This document shows positions 32,136-40,811 of a DNA stretch of 64,000 nt, in pieces (within the stretch, counting starts at the first letter, position 1; each line of letters starts with the position of its first letter). The notes beneath the pieces were generated by a model. The model was not told the DNA's origin. It saw nothing but the letters and a program-made list of their open reading frames with translations, and did no database searches. The translations under genes and the position numbers were made by a program. This DNA is from Craspedostauros australis (lineage: Eukaryota > Bacillariophyta > Bacillariophyceae > Mastogloiales > Achnanthaceae). Location: assembly GCA_026770025.1 (NCBI GenBank), contig JAMXDE010000020.1, positions 248,001 to 312,000 of the forward strand, written 5' to 3'.

Positions 32136-34892
32136 TCACGACGAAACGGTTCTGTACGTATTCTCAAAGCTGACGACGGGCATCCAGATGTAGGTGGACA
32201 CGAAGTGGTACAACCCGTACATGACGGGGAAGACGACGGCGATGCCCCATCGGAACACACGGATTGGACCTTGGGAGAACATTTTCTTCATAAGGTCGGC
32301 GACGACCGCGGCGACGGTGCCCATCTTTGGATTGACGAGCAACTGCAGGACAAGACCGGGCAGGATCCATCGCACGAAGAATGGCTTGGGCACGAGCACA
32401 CCAGTTTCAGCTTCGAATTCCCCCGTGAAGAAGTTGACGAAGACATCGACGAAGCAGACGATTCCAACGAACACCAAGAACTGATCGAAGAGCAAGTCTG
32501 CCATCATGCGGTATTTGGAATGCACCCACGTGGTCGGTTCTTTGCAGTACCATGGCGATGATGGACCTTGCCTTGGTTTCCAAATGCTGCTAATGCGCTG
32601 TTTGAGCGATTTTTTCTCCACGGTGCTACACTCCTCCCACGTGGAGACTTCTGATGGAATTACTGCCAGTGCAATGAGATCGCGGCCGGTTTCCTGGATT
32701 GTCGAGAACGGCCTGCTGCAGTACCATGGCAAGTCATCAAAGACGCTGGTACCATCGGATGTGTCATTGCCAGTGTGACTGTTCTTCTTGTGCTTCTTCT
32801 TCATGGCCTTGCTGGGCTGACAGGATGGCCATTGGGAGATGGGAGCAGGAATGAATTTCCTGGACAGATATTGGGCATCGGTGTTGTCAACGGAGGTGTC
32901 GCTGCTCTTGATCTTGTCCTGATCCTTGAAGTGCGCCACCATCGGCTTTGCGATGAGCTGGGTGATCTCGATCACGACGCACAGAATGAACAGCATCCTC
33001 CAAACGACCGCAAAGGTCGTATTCGGACGCAGCAGCATGCGCTTGTTGATGAGCTTGCGTGCCTCGTGCGTCAATTCATCCTGAAGCTCGTACATCCGCT
33101 TCTTCTCGGCGTCGGAGATTCGATCCGTCTTGAGATGTTCGAGACGCTCCAGCTCGAGCTTCTTCTTGGCCAACCGGGCCCTTGCAGCCGCCAGTCGACG
33201 TCGCAGGACCCGTTGCATGCGCAACGTGGCGAACTCTTTCCTGGTGCCCAGCATGAGCTTGTAGGCGTACATGGTCTTGCGAGATCGGTAGGCGCGGAAC
33301 GCCGATTGCAGCCTGAGCGCCGCGTGCTCGCGCAGTTCTTCTGGCGACTTTTCCGCCCACAGCTTCCTCTGGATTTGCTTGAACGCACGCGCCTTGCGGC
33401 GTTGCTTCATCTTCTTGAACATGTCCGAGACGTTGCCCTTGAGCTTGTTGAGCGCCCCGATGACTGGTGCGAGGTACTTGATCCAGCGCACGTAGCGCAG
33501 GAGCTTGCGGATCTGGCGACGGAACTTGATGGGGTGGCGGATGGCGTTGCCGAGCACGTAGCGCACGAGCTTGGGGACTGTGGTGCGCCTCGTCTCGTTG
33601 ATCTTGGATTTGGCAATGCGCATTGTGGAGCGCATCGTTTGCAGCCAGACGTGCTGGACGATGGCGAAGATGACGGTGAGCTTGCTCCTGGGAGAGAACA
33701 CCGTGCGAGCGAAGTCGGCGCCCTCTTCGTCGGTGATCAGGCCCACGTCGATGATGACCTCGTCATCGATGTCGTCGAGCGACATGATGCTCTCACCAAG
33801 CCTGGCCTGGTTGTAGTAGTAGTATAGAGAGAAGTAAAAGCCGATGGGCAAGAGCAGGAGCTGGATGATGATGGTGCGGTAGTATGCGACCATTGGCCGT
33901 TTCCAAAAACTGATCTTCTCGCCAGTCGCACTGTCTTCGCCAGCCGCACTGTCCTCGCCAGCCTTGCCCTCTGCGTGACCGCCATGATGCACGTGCAAGC
34001 GTTTGCGTTCCTGCTCATTGATGGCCTGGGAACGCTGTCGGTGTGCGGCGACGAAGGCGTCGAGGAACCACATCCCTGCAAAGATGAAGCCGATGGTGAC
34101 ATCGTACTTGTCGAGCCATTCCGTCCACTCGACGAGATCGTCGCCGTAGTTCTCGATGAGGGCCTCCGGCGTCCTGGCAGCCGCCAAGGCTTCTGCAAGA
34201 GCTTCCGCGTCTCCATTCTCCTTGACCGACGCGATGATTTCCGGGGTGATGTAGAGCGGCAGCAGGCATGCCAGCAGATCGAGGAATCCGGCCAGACCCA
34301 GAATGAAGGTCCAGATGTAGTTGAGCACGCCTCTCATGGAACCGATGCCACCGTCGCTGGTGAAATCATCGTCGGTGTGCGTTGGCGCAGACAGAATCTG
34401 TTGTGACGCGCTGCCTGTCTCGGCTGCGCCCGTCGCTTCGACAGATTCTGCCTTGGAGGATGTGCTTTCCTCGGATCCCTCAGTCTTGACCATCTCGATG
34501 GGCTGGACGCTCATGTCGTTGGAGGTTTCCAGGGAGAGGGATGGCACTGCATCGGTCTGTGCTGTTTGCGCAGGCACGGAGGAGGCTACTGCCGATGCCA
34601 CCGTCGCCGTAGCATCAATTGACGGAGATGATGAGCTGGTTGGCTTGGTTGGCTTGGTTGGCGTAGTAGTGGTTGGCTTAGCTGGCTCAGTTGGCTTGGC
34701 CGGTGATTGTTCGACAAGCTCGGTCTTTGCCTTCGTCTGCTGCTTGCTGTTGGGTTTGGTCTGTGGCATTGCGTCAACCTTGGCTTGTGGCTTGGCTTGT
34801 GGCTTGGCTTGTGGCTTGGCTTGGATCTTTTGGTCCTTCTGTTGCTTTCGCTTCTGTTTTGACTTCTTTTTCTTCGATCCTGTAGAGCCCAT
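32136..34892 (-). CDS. Multi-span membrane protein with IQ motifs and CNG/HCN-like S1-S3 segments, no pore
   Basis: 918 residues, single exon. It begins MGSTGSKKKK, a plausible N-myristoylation plus polybasic membrane signal, then a Lys/Gln/Pro-rich region with four AKPQ repeats. Membrane helices lie near residues 190-216, 264-283 and 334-362. A basic central part has IQ-type calmodulin-binding sequence (LRLQSAFRAYRSRK, then LRMQRVLRRRLAAARARL) and a coiled coil. The C-terminal third has helices near 625-648, 803-824, 841-854 and 880-907. The second of these, CFVDVFVNFFTGEF, with TGVLVPKPFFVRWILPGLV after it, closely resembles S2-S3 of HCN/EAG-type channels (FxxDxxxNFxTG...TGxLVxxP). No S4 arginine ladder, pore helix or cyclic-nucleotide domain follows. 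It may be a channel-derived sensor or auxiliary subunit; function is inference. Confidence 0.72.
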   Translation of the reverse strand: MGSTGSKKKKSKQKRKQQKDQKIQAKPQAKPQAKPQAKVDAMPQTKPNSKQQTKAKTELVEQSPAKPTEPAKPTTTTPTKPTKPTSSSSPSIDATATVASAVASSVPAQTAQTDAVPSLSLETSNDMSVQPIEMVKTEGSEESTSSKAESVEATGAAETGSASQQILSAPTHTDDDFTSDGGIGSMRGVLNYIWTFILGLAGFLDLLACLLPLYITPEIIASVKENGDAEALAEALAAARTPEALIENYGDDLVEWTEWLDKYDVTIGFIFAGMWFLDAFVAAHRQRSQAINEQERKRLHVHHGGHAEGKAGEDSAAGEDSATGEKISFWKRPMVAYYRTIIIQLLLLPIGFYFSLYYYYNQARLGESIMSLDDIDDEVIIDVGLITDEEGADFARTVFSPRSKLTVIFAIVQHVWLQTMRSTMRIAKSKINETRRTTVPKLVRYVLGNAIRHPIKFRRQIRKLLRYVRWIKYLAPVIGALNKLKGNVSDMFKKMKQRRKARAFKQIQRKLWAEKSPEELREHAALRLQSAFRAYRSRKTMYAYKLMLGTRKEFATLRMQRVLRRRLAAARARLAKKKLELERLEHLKTDRISDAEKKRMYELQDELTHEARKLINKRMLLRPNTTFAVVWRMLFILCVVIEITQLIAKPMVAHFKDQDKIKSSDTSVDNTDAQYLSRKFIPAPISQWPSCQPSKAMKKKHKKNSHTGNDTSDGTSVFDDLPWYCSRPFSTIQETGRDLIALAVIPSEVSTWEECSTVEKKSLKQRISSIWKPRQGPSSPWYCKEPTTWVHSKYRMMADLLFDQFLVFVGIVCFVDVFVNFFTGEFEAETGVLVPKPFFVRWILPGLVLQLLVNPKMGTVAAVVADLMKKMFSQGPIRVFRWGIAVVFPVMYGLYHFVSTYIWMPVVSFENTYRTVSS

Positions 34893-35981
34893 GATTGCGG
34901 ATCTTCAACAACGAGCTTGGGCAGTGGGCTGTTGTCCTGTGCTATGCTATGCTGTGCTATGTTGAGCGCAGTGTGCTGTGGTGTGGTGTGAAGGTTCCTT
35001 GTGCGAAACTTGTTCTCGTTACGGTTGTTCCTGTTTCTTACGAGAGTCCCACTCGAGGAGTGCGATTGTTGGTGCGAGAGTGGGTGTTGCCGTGTGGTGC
35101 GTCCTGCAGAGGTGCTGGTTTTGTCGAGGGCAGACTTCAAACCACTGGTGAGAAACAAAGACACATGAGGGACACACAAAACACTGCGTCTCTTCAACGT
35201 GACCAACGCGTGTGCACTCGCGGCGAAGCGATGACACAAATCGTATCTTTTGCGACTTGAACCATCTGCTTCACAATTGTGCCCGCTTCGGCAGTCGCAG
35301 AAGTCGCAATCCGTGATGTGCAGAACGGCTTTCACCCATCCATCAGTACCCTTGGGCCTCATCTCCTTGGAGTCGGTCGTTCTGTTACGTGATTTGCCTG
35401 CATGCTCCTCTGCTACACTCTACAGTCTATTGGCACTTCGCTGTGGTCCTGTTGGCATCTGCTTCTATTCTTAATACTCCAGTTCGTTCGTTTGAGAGAG
35501 AGCGCACTTGTGCTCGTGTGTACTCTAGCCGTATTCTATTCCAGACTGCACCTGAGCAGTGTTTGTACTCGTGGTGGACCTACGTGTATTTGTTGTGACA
35601 GCAGAGTTGTCTTGGAAGAGACGGAGAGAGGAACAACCATGAGAGTGCACATGTACCTGCCAAGTCCTTTCTTGAAGTCTCAGTGTGAATTGCGTCCGCC
35701 AACAACAGTACTCGCAGCCTCTCGATGGTGTTGGAGATTGTGGTCCTCTGCTCTGCATCAAGTCAATACAGTACTCCGGGATGTTCTGCACTTTCTGGAG
35801 AGAGATAGAGAGAGAGGCAGGTGGTCATTCCAGGTACTCTGCTCTGGTTGTTTGTGTTTCCACTAAAATTTGCGACGCGCAAAGCAATCAAGTTGAGTAT
35901 TGTGGTTGTTGATATTGATGCTCCTCCAATTGAGTTGCTGCTCTTCCGCTTGGATTTGGATGATGACTTGTCGAATGCTGT
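34893..35981. other. Spacer between IQ-protein and RGG-protein genes
   Basis: 1.09 kb holding the promoter of the IQ protein and the 3' region of the RGG protein. It contains TGTGCTATGCTATGCTGTG runs, two short GA runs near 35800 and several GTACTC words. Plus-strand frames here have no conserved content. Confidence 0.55.
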
Positions 35982-36950
35982 TCAGACGAAAGTTGTTTCC
36001 GGCTCAGATCCTTGTCGCTTCGTTTGTCTTGCCTGCTGCGTTGATCCTCTTTGTCCATTCCTTCCTCCACTTGCTTCTCTTCCGCCTCTGCCTCTGCCCC
36101 CACCTGAATTCCCACCACGGCCTCTTCCGCTGCCTTGATTCCTGCCGCGTCCTCGTCCTCGTCCTCTACCTCGCCCTGGTGTTCTACCTCTTCCGCTGCC
36201 TCCACCTCGACCTCCACTTCGACCTCGACCTCTGCCTCTGCCTCTAGCTCGACCTCTTCCAGCACTCACATCTCGCATCAATCCATCTCGCTTGCCTGAG
36301 CTGGACGATGCGGTGGACTGAGACCCGACGCTGCCGCCGCTTCTCTGCGATCCCTGACGTGACGGTGGTCCCCCACTCTTCGTCCTTCGTTCTTCAGCCT
36401 GCGGCTCATCGGCACTTCTCATGAGCTCCTTGCGGGCCTCGCGAATCTCATGTTCATGATGCTCCAAACGCAACGACACCAACTCCTGCTGATCGTAGAA
36501 CATCTCTTCGTCGTCGTCGAATTCGTTGCGATTGCGCTGCAGGATGGCGCGGATCAAGTAGAACAGGGGGAATAGAAACGCCACGGTGGCGATGCTGAGG
36601 GCAAATCCTCGTTTGAGTGTGCGGAGCTTCTTTCGTTTCCTCTTCTTGAGGTCCGCGACAGACTGGAGTTGTCTACCCTCGCGTGTACGCTGCTGCAGCA
36701 ACGAATCGTGGGCTGTCCACGGTTGCAGAGTTCCCGTGGTTCGGCGCTTTCGCAAGTGGGACGACACATCATCGGATGTGTTGTCAAGAGGAACGCCTCG
36801 ATCATTTGGCTCCTCTGCTGTGCGGCGAAGGGGTGGAAGATGCCCTCCCGCCGTTGCTCTGTTGGCTTCGCGTGGTTCACAGGATGCCAAGACCAGAAGA
36901 CCGAACAGCGCCACAAGTCTCTCGACGTTGTTACGTGGAAGCCGTGTCAT
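35982..36950 (-). CDS. Single-pass membrane protein with a long RGG/RG-rich tail
   Basis: 322 residues from the ATG at 36950, chosen because it opens a hydrophobic signal-like segment (VERLVALFGLLVLASCEP); the frame is open upstream but runs into repeat DNA. A strongly basic stretch (KKRKRKKLRTLKRG) precedes one membrane helix of ~20 residues (FALSIATVAFLFPLFYLI, about 112-136). An acidic patch and a charged helix (EHHEHEIREARKELMR) follow. From about residue 227 the tail is almost entirely Arg and Gly (GRGRARGRGRGRGR type), with Ser/Gln near the end. RGG tails bind RNA and are methylated by PRMTs in other proteins; in a membrane protein this is unusual. I know no family with this layout; a low-complexity artefact of GC-rich codon drift cannot be excluded. 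Confidence 0.55.
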   Translation of the reverse strand: MTRLPRNNVERLVALFGLLVLASCEPREANRATAGGHLPPLRRTAEEPNDRGVPLDNTSDDVSSHLRKRRTTGTLQPWTAHDSLLQQRTREGRQLQSVADLKKRKRKKLRTLKRGFALSIATVAFLFPLFYLIRAILQRNRNEFDDDEEMFYDQQELVSLRLEHHEHEIREARKELMRSADEPQAEERRTKSGGPPSRQGSQRSGGSVGSQSTASSSSGKRDGLMRDVSAGRGRARGRGRGRGRSGGRGGGSGRGRTPGRGRGRGRGRGRNQGSGRGRGGNSGGGRGRGGREASGGRNGQRGSTQQARQTKRQGSEPETTFV

Positions 36951-37940
36951 TGTGCCTTTGGTAAATCCTGTTGCGCTCTTCCTTTTACCTAAGCAAGCAA
37001 GCTTTGCGTGTGTCCACTCTGTGAGCGCTGTCGCTTCTCCTTTAATGCCATTGGTGTCGCTGGTGCTTTGTGGTTGTAGTTGTGGTTGGATGTGGTTTGC
37101 TTTTTGGCCTCGTTGGTGGACGGACCAAACGAGGCACAACAAGAACTCTGACCTTTCGACCCATGACCAAAACTTGGCGCGAATGACCGCCGCAAACCCA
37201 ATCTTTCCTTCTCTGACCTCACAAATGCCAGTAGGGTTGAGTAGAGTATGTAGAGTAGAGTATATAGAGTAGAGTATGTAGAGTAGAGTATGTAGAGTAG
37301 AGTGCTCTAGGTACATCGTACACACGAGTGTTCCTGCCATAGATCGCTCTAATACCACCGCGGATATGTTGGTCATGGTGTGTTTCCACAACAACACGCT
37401 GACAAACATCTAACACGTTGCAGTATGAGAATGCCTCTGTTTACGAAGGATGGTGTAGCAGCGGCACGATTGCAACAACGGACGGAATGTTTCACTCGAA
37501 TCCATACTCCGCATGACGACATTCATTGCACACTCCTACGATTTGGCGTCTTTGCATCATACGACAACGTTTTGCCGATCAATTCAACTAGGTTGTTCTT
37601 GTGATAGTATTGTATAATATTTCATGTTTCTTTGTTGTTGTTTGGATGTGATCGACCATACATACTGTGGTACCGCTACTGTTGCCTATTGTTGTGTGCC
37701 ACTGCATTGAGTTGCATCCGATGGAGCGTTGTCAGGGAACTGTGCGTGAAACGGGTACTCGCACGAGATGAGCACACCACACCACGTGACGACGCAGTTC
37801 CAATTCCATTCTTTATCGATAGCGCGTCTTTGTGAGACACGCAGACGGCTCTGCTCATGTTGTGTGGACGCCAAGTGCTTGCGAGGACGGTGCTCTGCTG
37901 GAGGGAACCGCAGCTGCACGTTTGTTGAAGATAGTGCACT
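36951..37940. other. Spacer between RGG-protein promoter and TM9SF 3' end
   Basis: 0.99 kb. It contains a 14-base tandem repeat (listed separately) and AT-rich sequence near 37600. No supportable gene. Confidence 0.55.
37241..37303. repeat. 14-base minisatellite GTAGAGTAGAGTAT
   Basis: Four to five copies of a GTAGAGTAGAGTAT unit with TG/TA variation between copies, located about 290 bases upstream of the RGG-protein start. Confidence 0.85.
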
Positions 37941-39893
37941 CTAATCCACCTTGATTGTGCCGAAGATCTTGCGTGTGAACCACAAGGAGGTGAGGGCACC
38001 AACGGTACCGAACACCAAGAGCATGGAGAAGCAGATGAGGGCCATGTAGCCAAAGTAGAGGAGGTAGGTCATGAGCATCTTGGATGGATGCAGCGACTTG
38101 AACCAGACCAGACTGTACATGAAGGTGTACAGGGCGGTGGATCCTGGCGCGAAGAAGGCGAACCACCACCATCTGTGGTTCTCGGCGCAGAGCTGGTAGT
38201 ACACGAGCAGCACAGTGACCTCTGCGCATGTCAAGATGAGGATGAGGTACACGATGAGGGTGAATCCGAAGACGTAGTAGTACTGGTCCATCCACAGGCT
38301 GGACATGATGAAGAAGAGCTCGACGTAGGCGGCGGCGAATGGCACGATTCCGGCCACGAACATTCCGACGGTTGGGTTGAGGAATGGTTGGGGTGGTGGG
38401 ATGGCTCGCGCGATGGTGGACGTGACGGTTGGGAACTCGATGGCATCCTTCTTGTATCCGAAGTAGGCTCCGAGGAAGACCAGTGGGATGGAGACGCAGC
38501 ACCAGAGCGCGGCAAGGATGATGACCTCAAGGAATGGCGCCGACGCAGAGGAGTGAAGGAAGAAGAGGATGACGTTGAAGAAGAGGAAGATGAAGAATGC
38601 GAGCCCTGGGAAGAGGATGGCGGTGAGGACCGTGCAGAGCTGCCAGAGACGGCCGCGGAATGCCTTGTAGAGGCGGCTGCTGATGTACCCGGCCACGATG
38701 CCACAGAGCATGTAGAAGGAGATCATGGCATTGACGAGCGATCCGCGTCTGGATGGGTTGAGGAATCCGACGGCGGAGAAGATGATGGACAGCAGGATGG
38801 TCAGTCCGAGCTGCGATCCGCTTCCGATGAAGACGCAGTACAGCATTGGCATGGTCTGCGGTGGGCGGAAGACGTCGGCATGGACCAGTTTCCAGCCGCT
38901 CTCGTCCTCATCCTCATTGGCCTCCTCATCCGCGAGGACGGAGAGGGCGTTGTAGGAGTCAATATCGCGGCGCAAGTTGCGGACGAGGATGGTGATGACG
39001 AGCAGGGAGAGGAAGAGGACGACGAGGATGGAGTTGGTGATGGAGTACCAGTGCACCTGCGGTGGGACGAGGTGGCCCTCTGAGAGGTAGACATCCCAAC
39101 GGGAGGACCACGCGACGGGGCTCTCCTTCCAGACGACGTCGTAGGTGAAGAGGATCTTCTGCTTGTCCGCCACGATCTGGCTCTTCTTGACCTTGTCGAG
39201 CTTCATGGCGGTGTCTTTCTTGCAAGTCTCGAGGGGCTTGGTGAACCCGCCCTCCTCCTTGCCATCCCATTCGTATCCTGCGGAGAATTTGTGGGCGACA
39301 CTGACCGGCTCCACGGAGAAGCCCACGACGCGGTAGGCCTTGACGTTTGGATCAGGCTGGTGGTAGTCGAGCTGGATGTTGACGTGGTTGAAGATGTAGG
39401 GATCCTTGGACTTGCGGTCGACGAAGCCGATGGGGAAGCCGCCGGAGAAGTGCTTCTTCTCGGTTCCGCTGATATCGCGCATGATGGAAGCGGAGGGGAG
39501 GTTGTCGATGATCCAGTTGTGATGGTAATCCTGCTTGATGTGCTTGACGATGCGCTTGACCTTGTCCTTGTCGAGCTCGACCTGGCACAGCCTGCTGCAG
39601 TAGGACTTCTGGAGCATCTTGATGACGTACGGGCTGCTCTGGATCTTGTTGCCGGTGAGGAACTCCCCGAGGTTCTCGGAGGCCATCTTAACGCCTCCCT
39701 TGGGCTGGCAGAACGGGAGACGGTAGTAGTCCTTCGGCACCTGGGTGCGGACGGATGTCAGGGAGTTCACCTTCAGGGGCACCGGCTTGCCCTTCTCGAA
39801 CTTCTCCGGCTGGATGCCTGGGATGTAGAAGGCCTGCGCGCATTGCGCCAACGCGAGGGCCGCGAAGATCGCTCTTGTGAGTGGGGACAGCAT
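37941..39893 (-). CDS. Transmembrane 9 superfamily protein (nonaspanin, TM9SF)
   Basis: 650 residues on one exon, the usual family length. There is a cleavable signal peptide (LTRAIFAALALAQCAQAFY), then a ~250-residue lumenal domain with family blocks VNSLTSVRTQVPKDYYRLPFC, the ASIMRD region and FPIGF. Nine hydrophobic helices follow, starting at HWYSITNSILVVLFLSLLV, with the family's HADVFRPP motif in the first cytosolic loop and GSGSQLG after it. The C-terminus FTRKIFGTIKVD matches the KxD retrieval and sorting tail of TM9SF proteins. These act in Golgi/endosome sorting of membrane proteins with glycine-rich transmembrane segments, and in adhesion and phagocytosis in amoebae. Divergent with MCM2 across 918 bases. 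Confidence 0.95.
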   Translation of the reverse strand: MLSPLTRAIFAALALAQCAQAFYIPGIQPEKFEKGKPVPLKVNSLTSVRTQVPKDYYRLPFCQPKGGVKMASENLGEFLTGNKIQSSPYVIKMLQKSYCSRLCQVELDKDKVKRIVKHIKQDYHHNWIIDNLPSASIMRDISGTEKKHFSGGFPIGFVDRKSKDPYIFNHVNIQLDYHQPDPNVKAYRVVGFSVEPVSVAHKFSAGYEWDGKEEGGFTKPLETCKKDTAMKLDKVKKSQIVADKQKILFTYDVVWKESPVAWSSRWDVYLSEGHLVPPQVHWYSITNSILVVLFLSLLVITILVRNLRRDIDSYNALSVLADEEANEDEDESGWKLVHADVFRPPQTMPMLYCVFIGSGSQLGLTILLSIIFSAVGFLNPSRRGSLVNAMISFYMLCGIVAGYISSRLYKAFRGRLWQLCTVLTAILFPGLAFFIFLFFNVILFFLHSSASAPFLEVIILAALWCCVSIPLVFLGAYFGYKKDAIEFPTVTSTIARAIPPPQPFLNPTVGMFVAGIVPFAAAYVELFFIMSSLWMDQYYYVFGFTLIVYLILILTCAEVTVLLVYYQLCAENHRWWWFAFFAPGSTALYTFMYSLVWFKSLHPSKMLMTYLLYFGYMALICFSMLLVFGTVGALTSLWFTRKIFGTIKVD

Positions 39894-40811
39894 GTTGCGT
39901 TGTTCCTTGTCTCAGATCTCTTCTCGGATGTTCTTGCTCGCAACGATCGCTTCAGATGCTTCGCTTGCGGTTCTTGCTTTGCAGGAAGTCTCTGCAATGC
40001 TCGAGGGTGACGATGTCGCACTATGGAACTCTGACGGTCTCAGCAGCTACTGGCTTTGCGGCTGAACTATGAGTGTGACTATGATTGTGGGTGTGGGTGT
40101 GGATGAGAGTACCTACGGTTGCAGATGAAGAAGCTGCGGAGCTGTGACCCGTGGAAACTGTGTCGTGCTGTTCGGTGACTCTGCGTGCGGAGCGCGATGG
40201 ATCGTGCTGTTTGCGCACACCGCCGTCGTTGCCTGCATTTATCGTGGCTTTTCCTCAAAACGGGGGCAGATTCAGTCGCTGGTCAGCGCGCTCTGTGCGT
40301 TGTGTTCTGCGTATTGCGTATTGCAATGGGTACAAACACCCGTGCTCGCTTCGTGGCGCGACGCAACGTGACGAGCGAAGAAGATGGTTGTTCCGTTCTG
40401 TGCATGGCCCCAATCACAACAGGCGTGGTGGTCACGGTGCGCATTGCTGCACACTCAACGGTCACCAGCCACAAATGACCACCATTGAAGCACCCCTCTT
40501 TCAATTTGGGGGTGGTCCCAAATATCATGTGCTCGATTGAGTCGATTGGTGGTGTCTCAACTCACCCGAAAATGGCGCGAAAACGCAAACACCCCACAGA
40601 TTGACCAAATTCAAATCACCGAGGCGAGACCAACGCCTCCTTCCAGTGAGCGGATCTGCCAACTTCTCTGTCACCTCCGCTATCCCTCACAACCCATCGA
40701 CGGCATCGATTGACGGCAATTCAAGACGCATCCGAACCGTTGAAACATAGAGTAAAGCAGTTCAAGTGAGGAGAGGATCAGCCGAAGGAAAAGAAAAGCA
40801 AAGCATTCAAG
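39894..40811. other. Bidirectional promoter region TM9SF / MCM2
   Basis: 918 bases between two divergent starts. It contains an E2F-like site, a GTGGGTGTGG repeat near 40090 and A/G-rich leader sequence before MCM2. No gene-like frame. Confidence 0.6.
40574..40583. promoter_or_regulatory. E2F/DP-like binding site upstream of MCM2
   Basis: The sequence GGCGCGAAAA reads TTTTCGCGCC on the other strand, a full match to the E2F consensus TTTSSCGC. It is preceded within a few bases by CCCGAAAA, a second half-like site. It lies about 230 bases before the MCM2 start. MCM genes are classic E2F targets in plants and animals, so cell-cycle control of MCM2 through this site is plausible. Confidence 0.5.

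Noticed and set aside
32775-33827. 350-codon plus-strand frame inside the IQ-protein gene
   Set aside because: The product has no recognisable motif and lies wholly antisense to a longer frame with clear membrane and IQ motifs.
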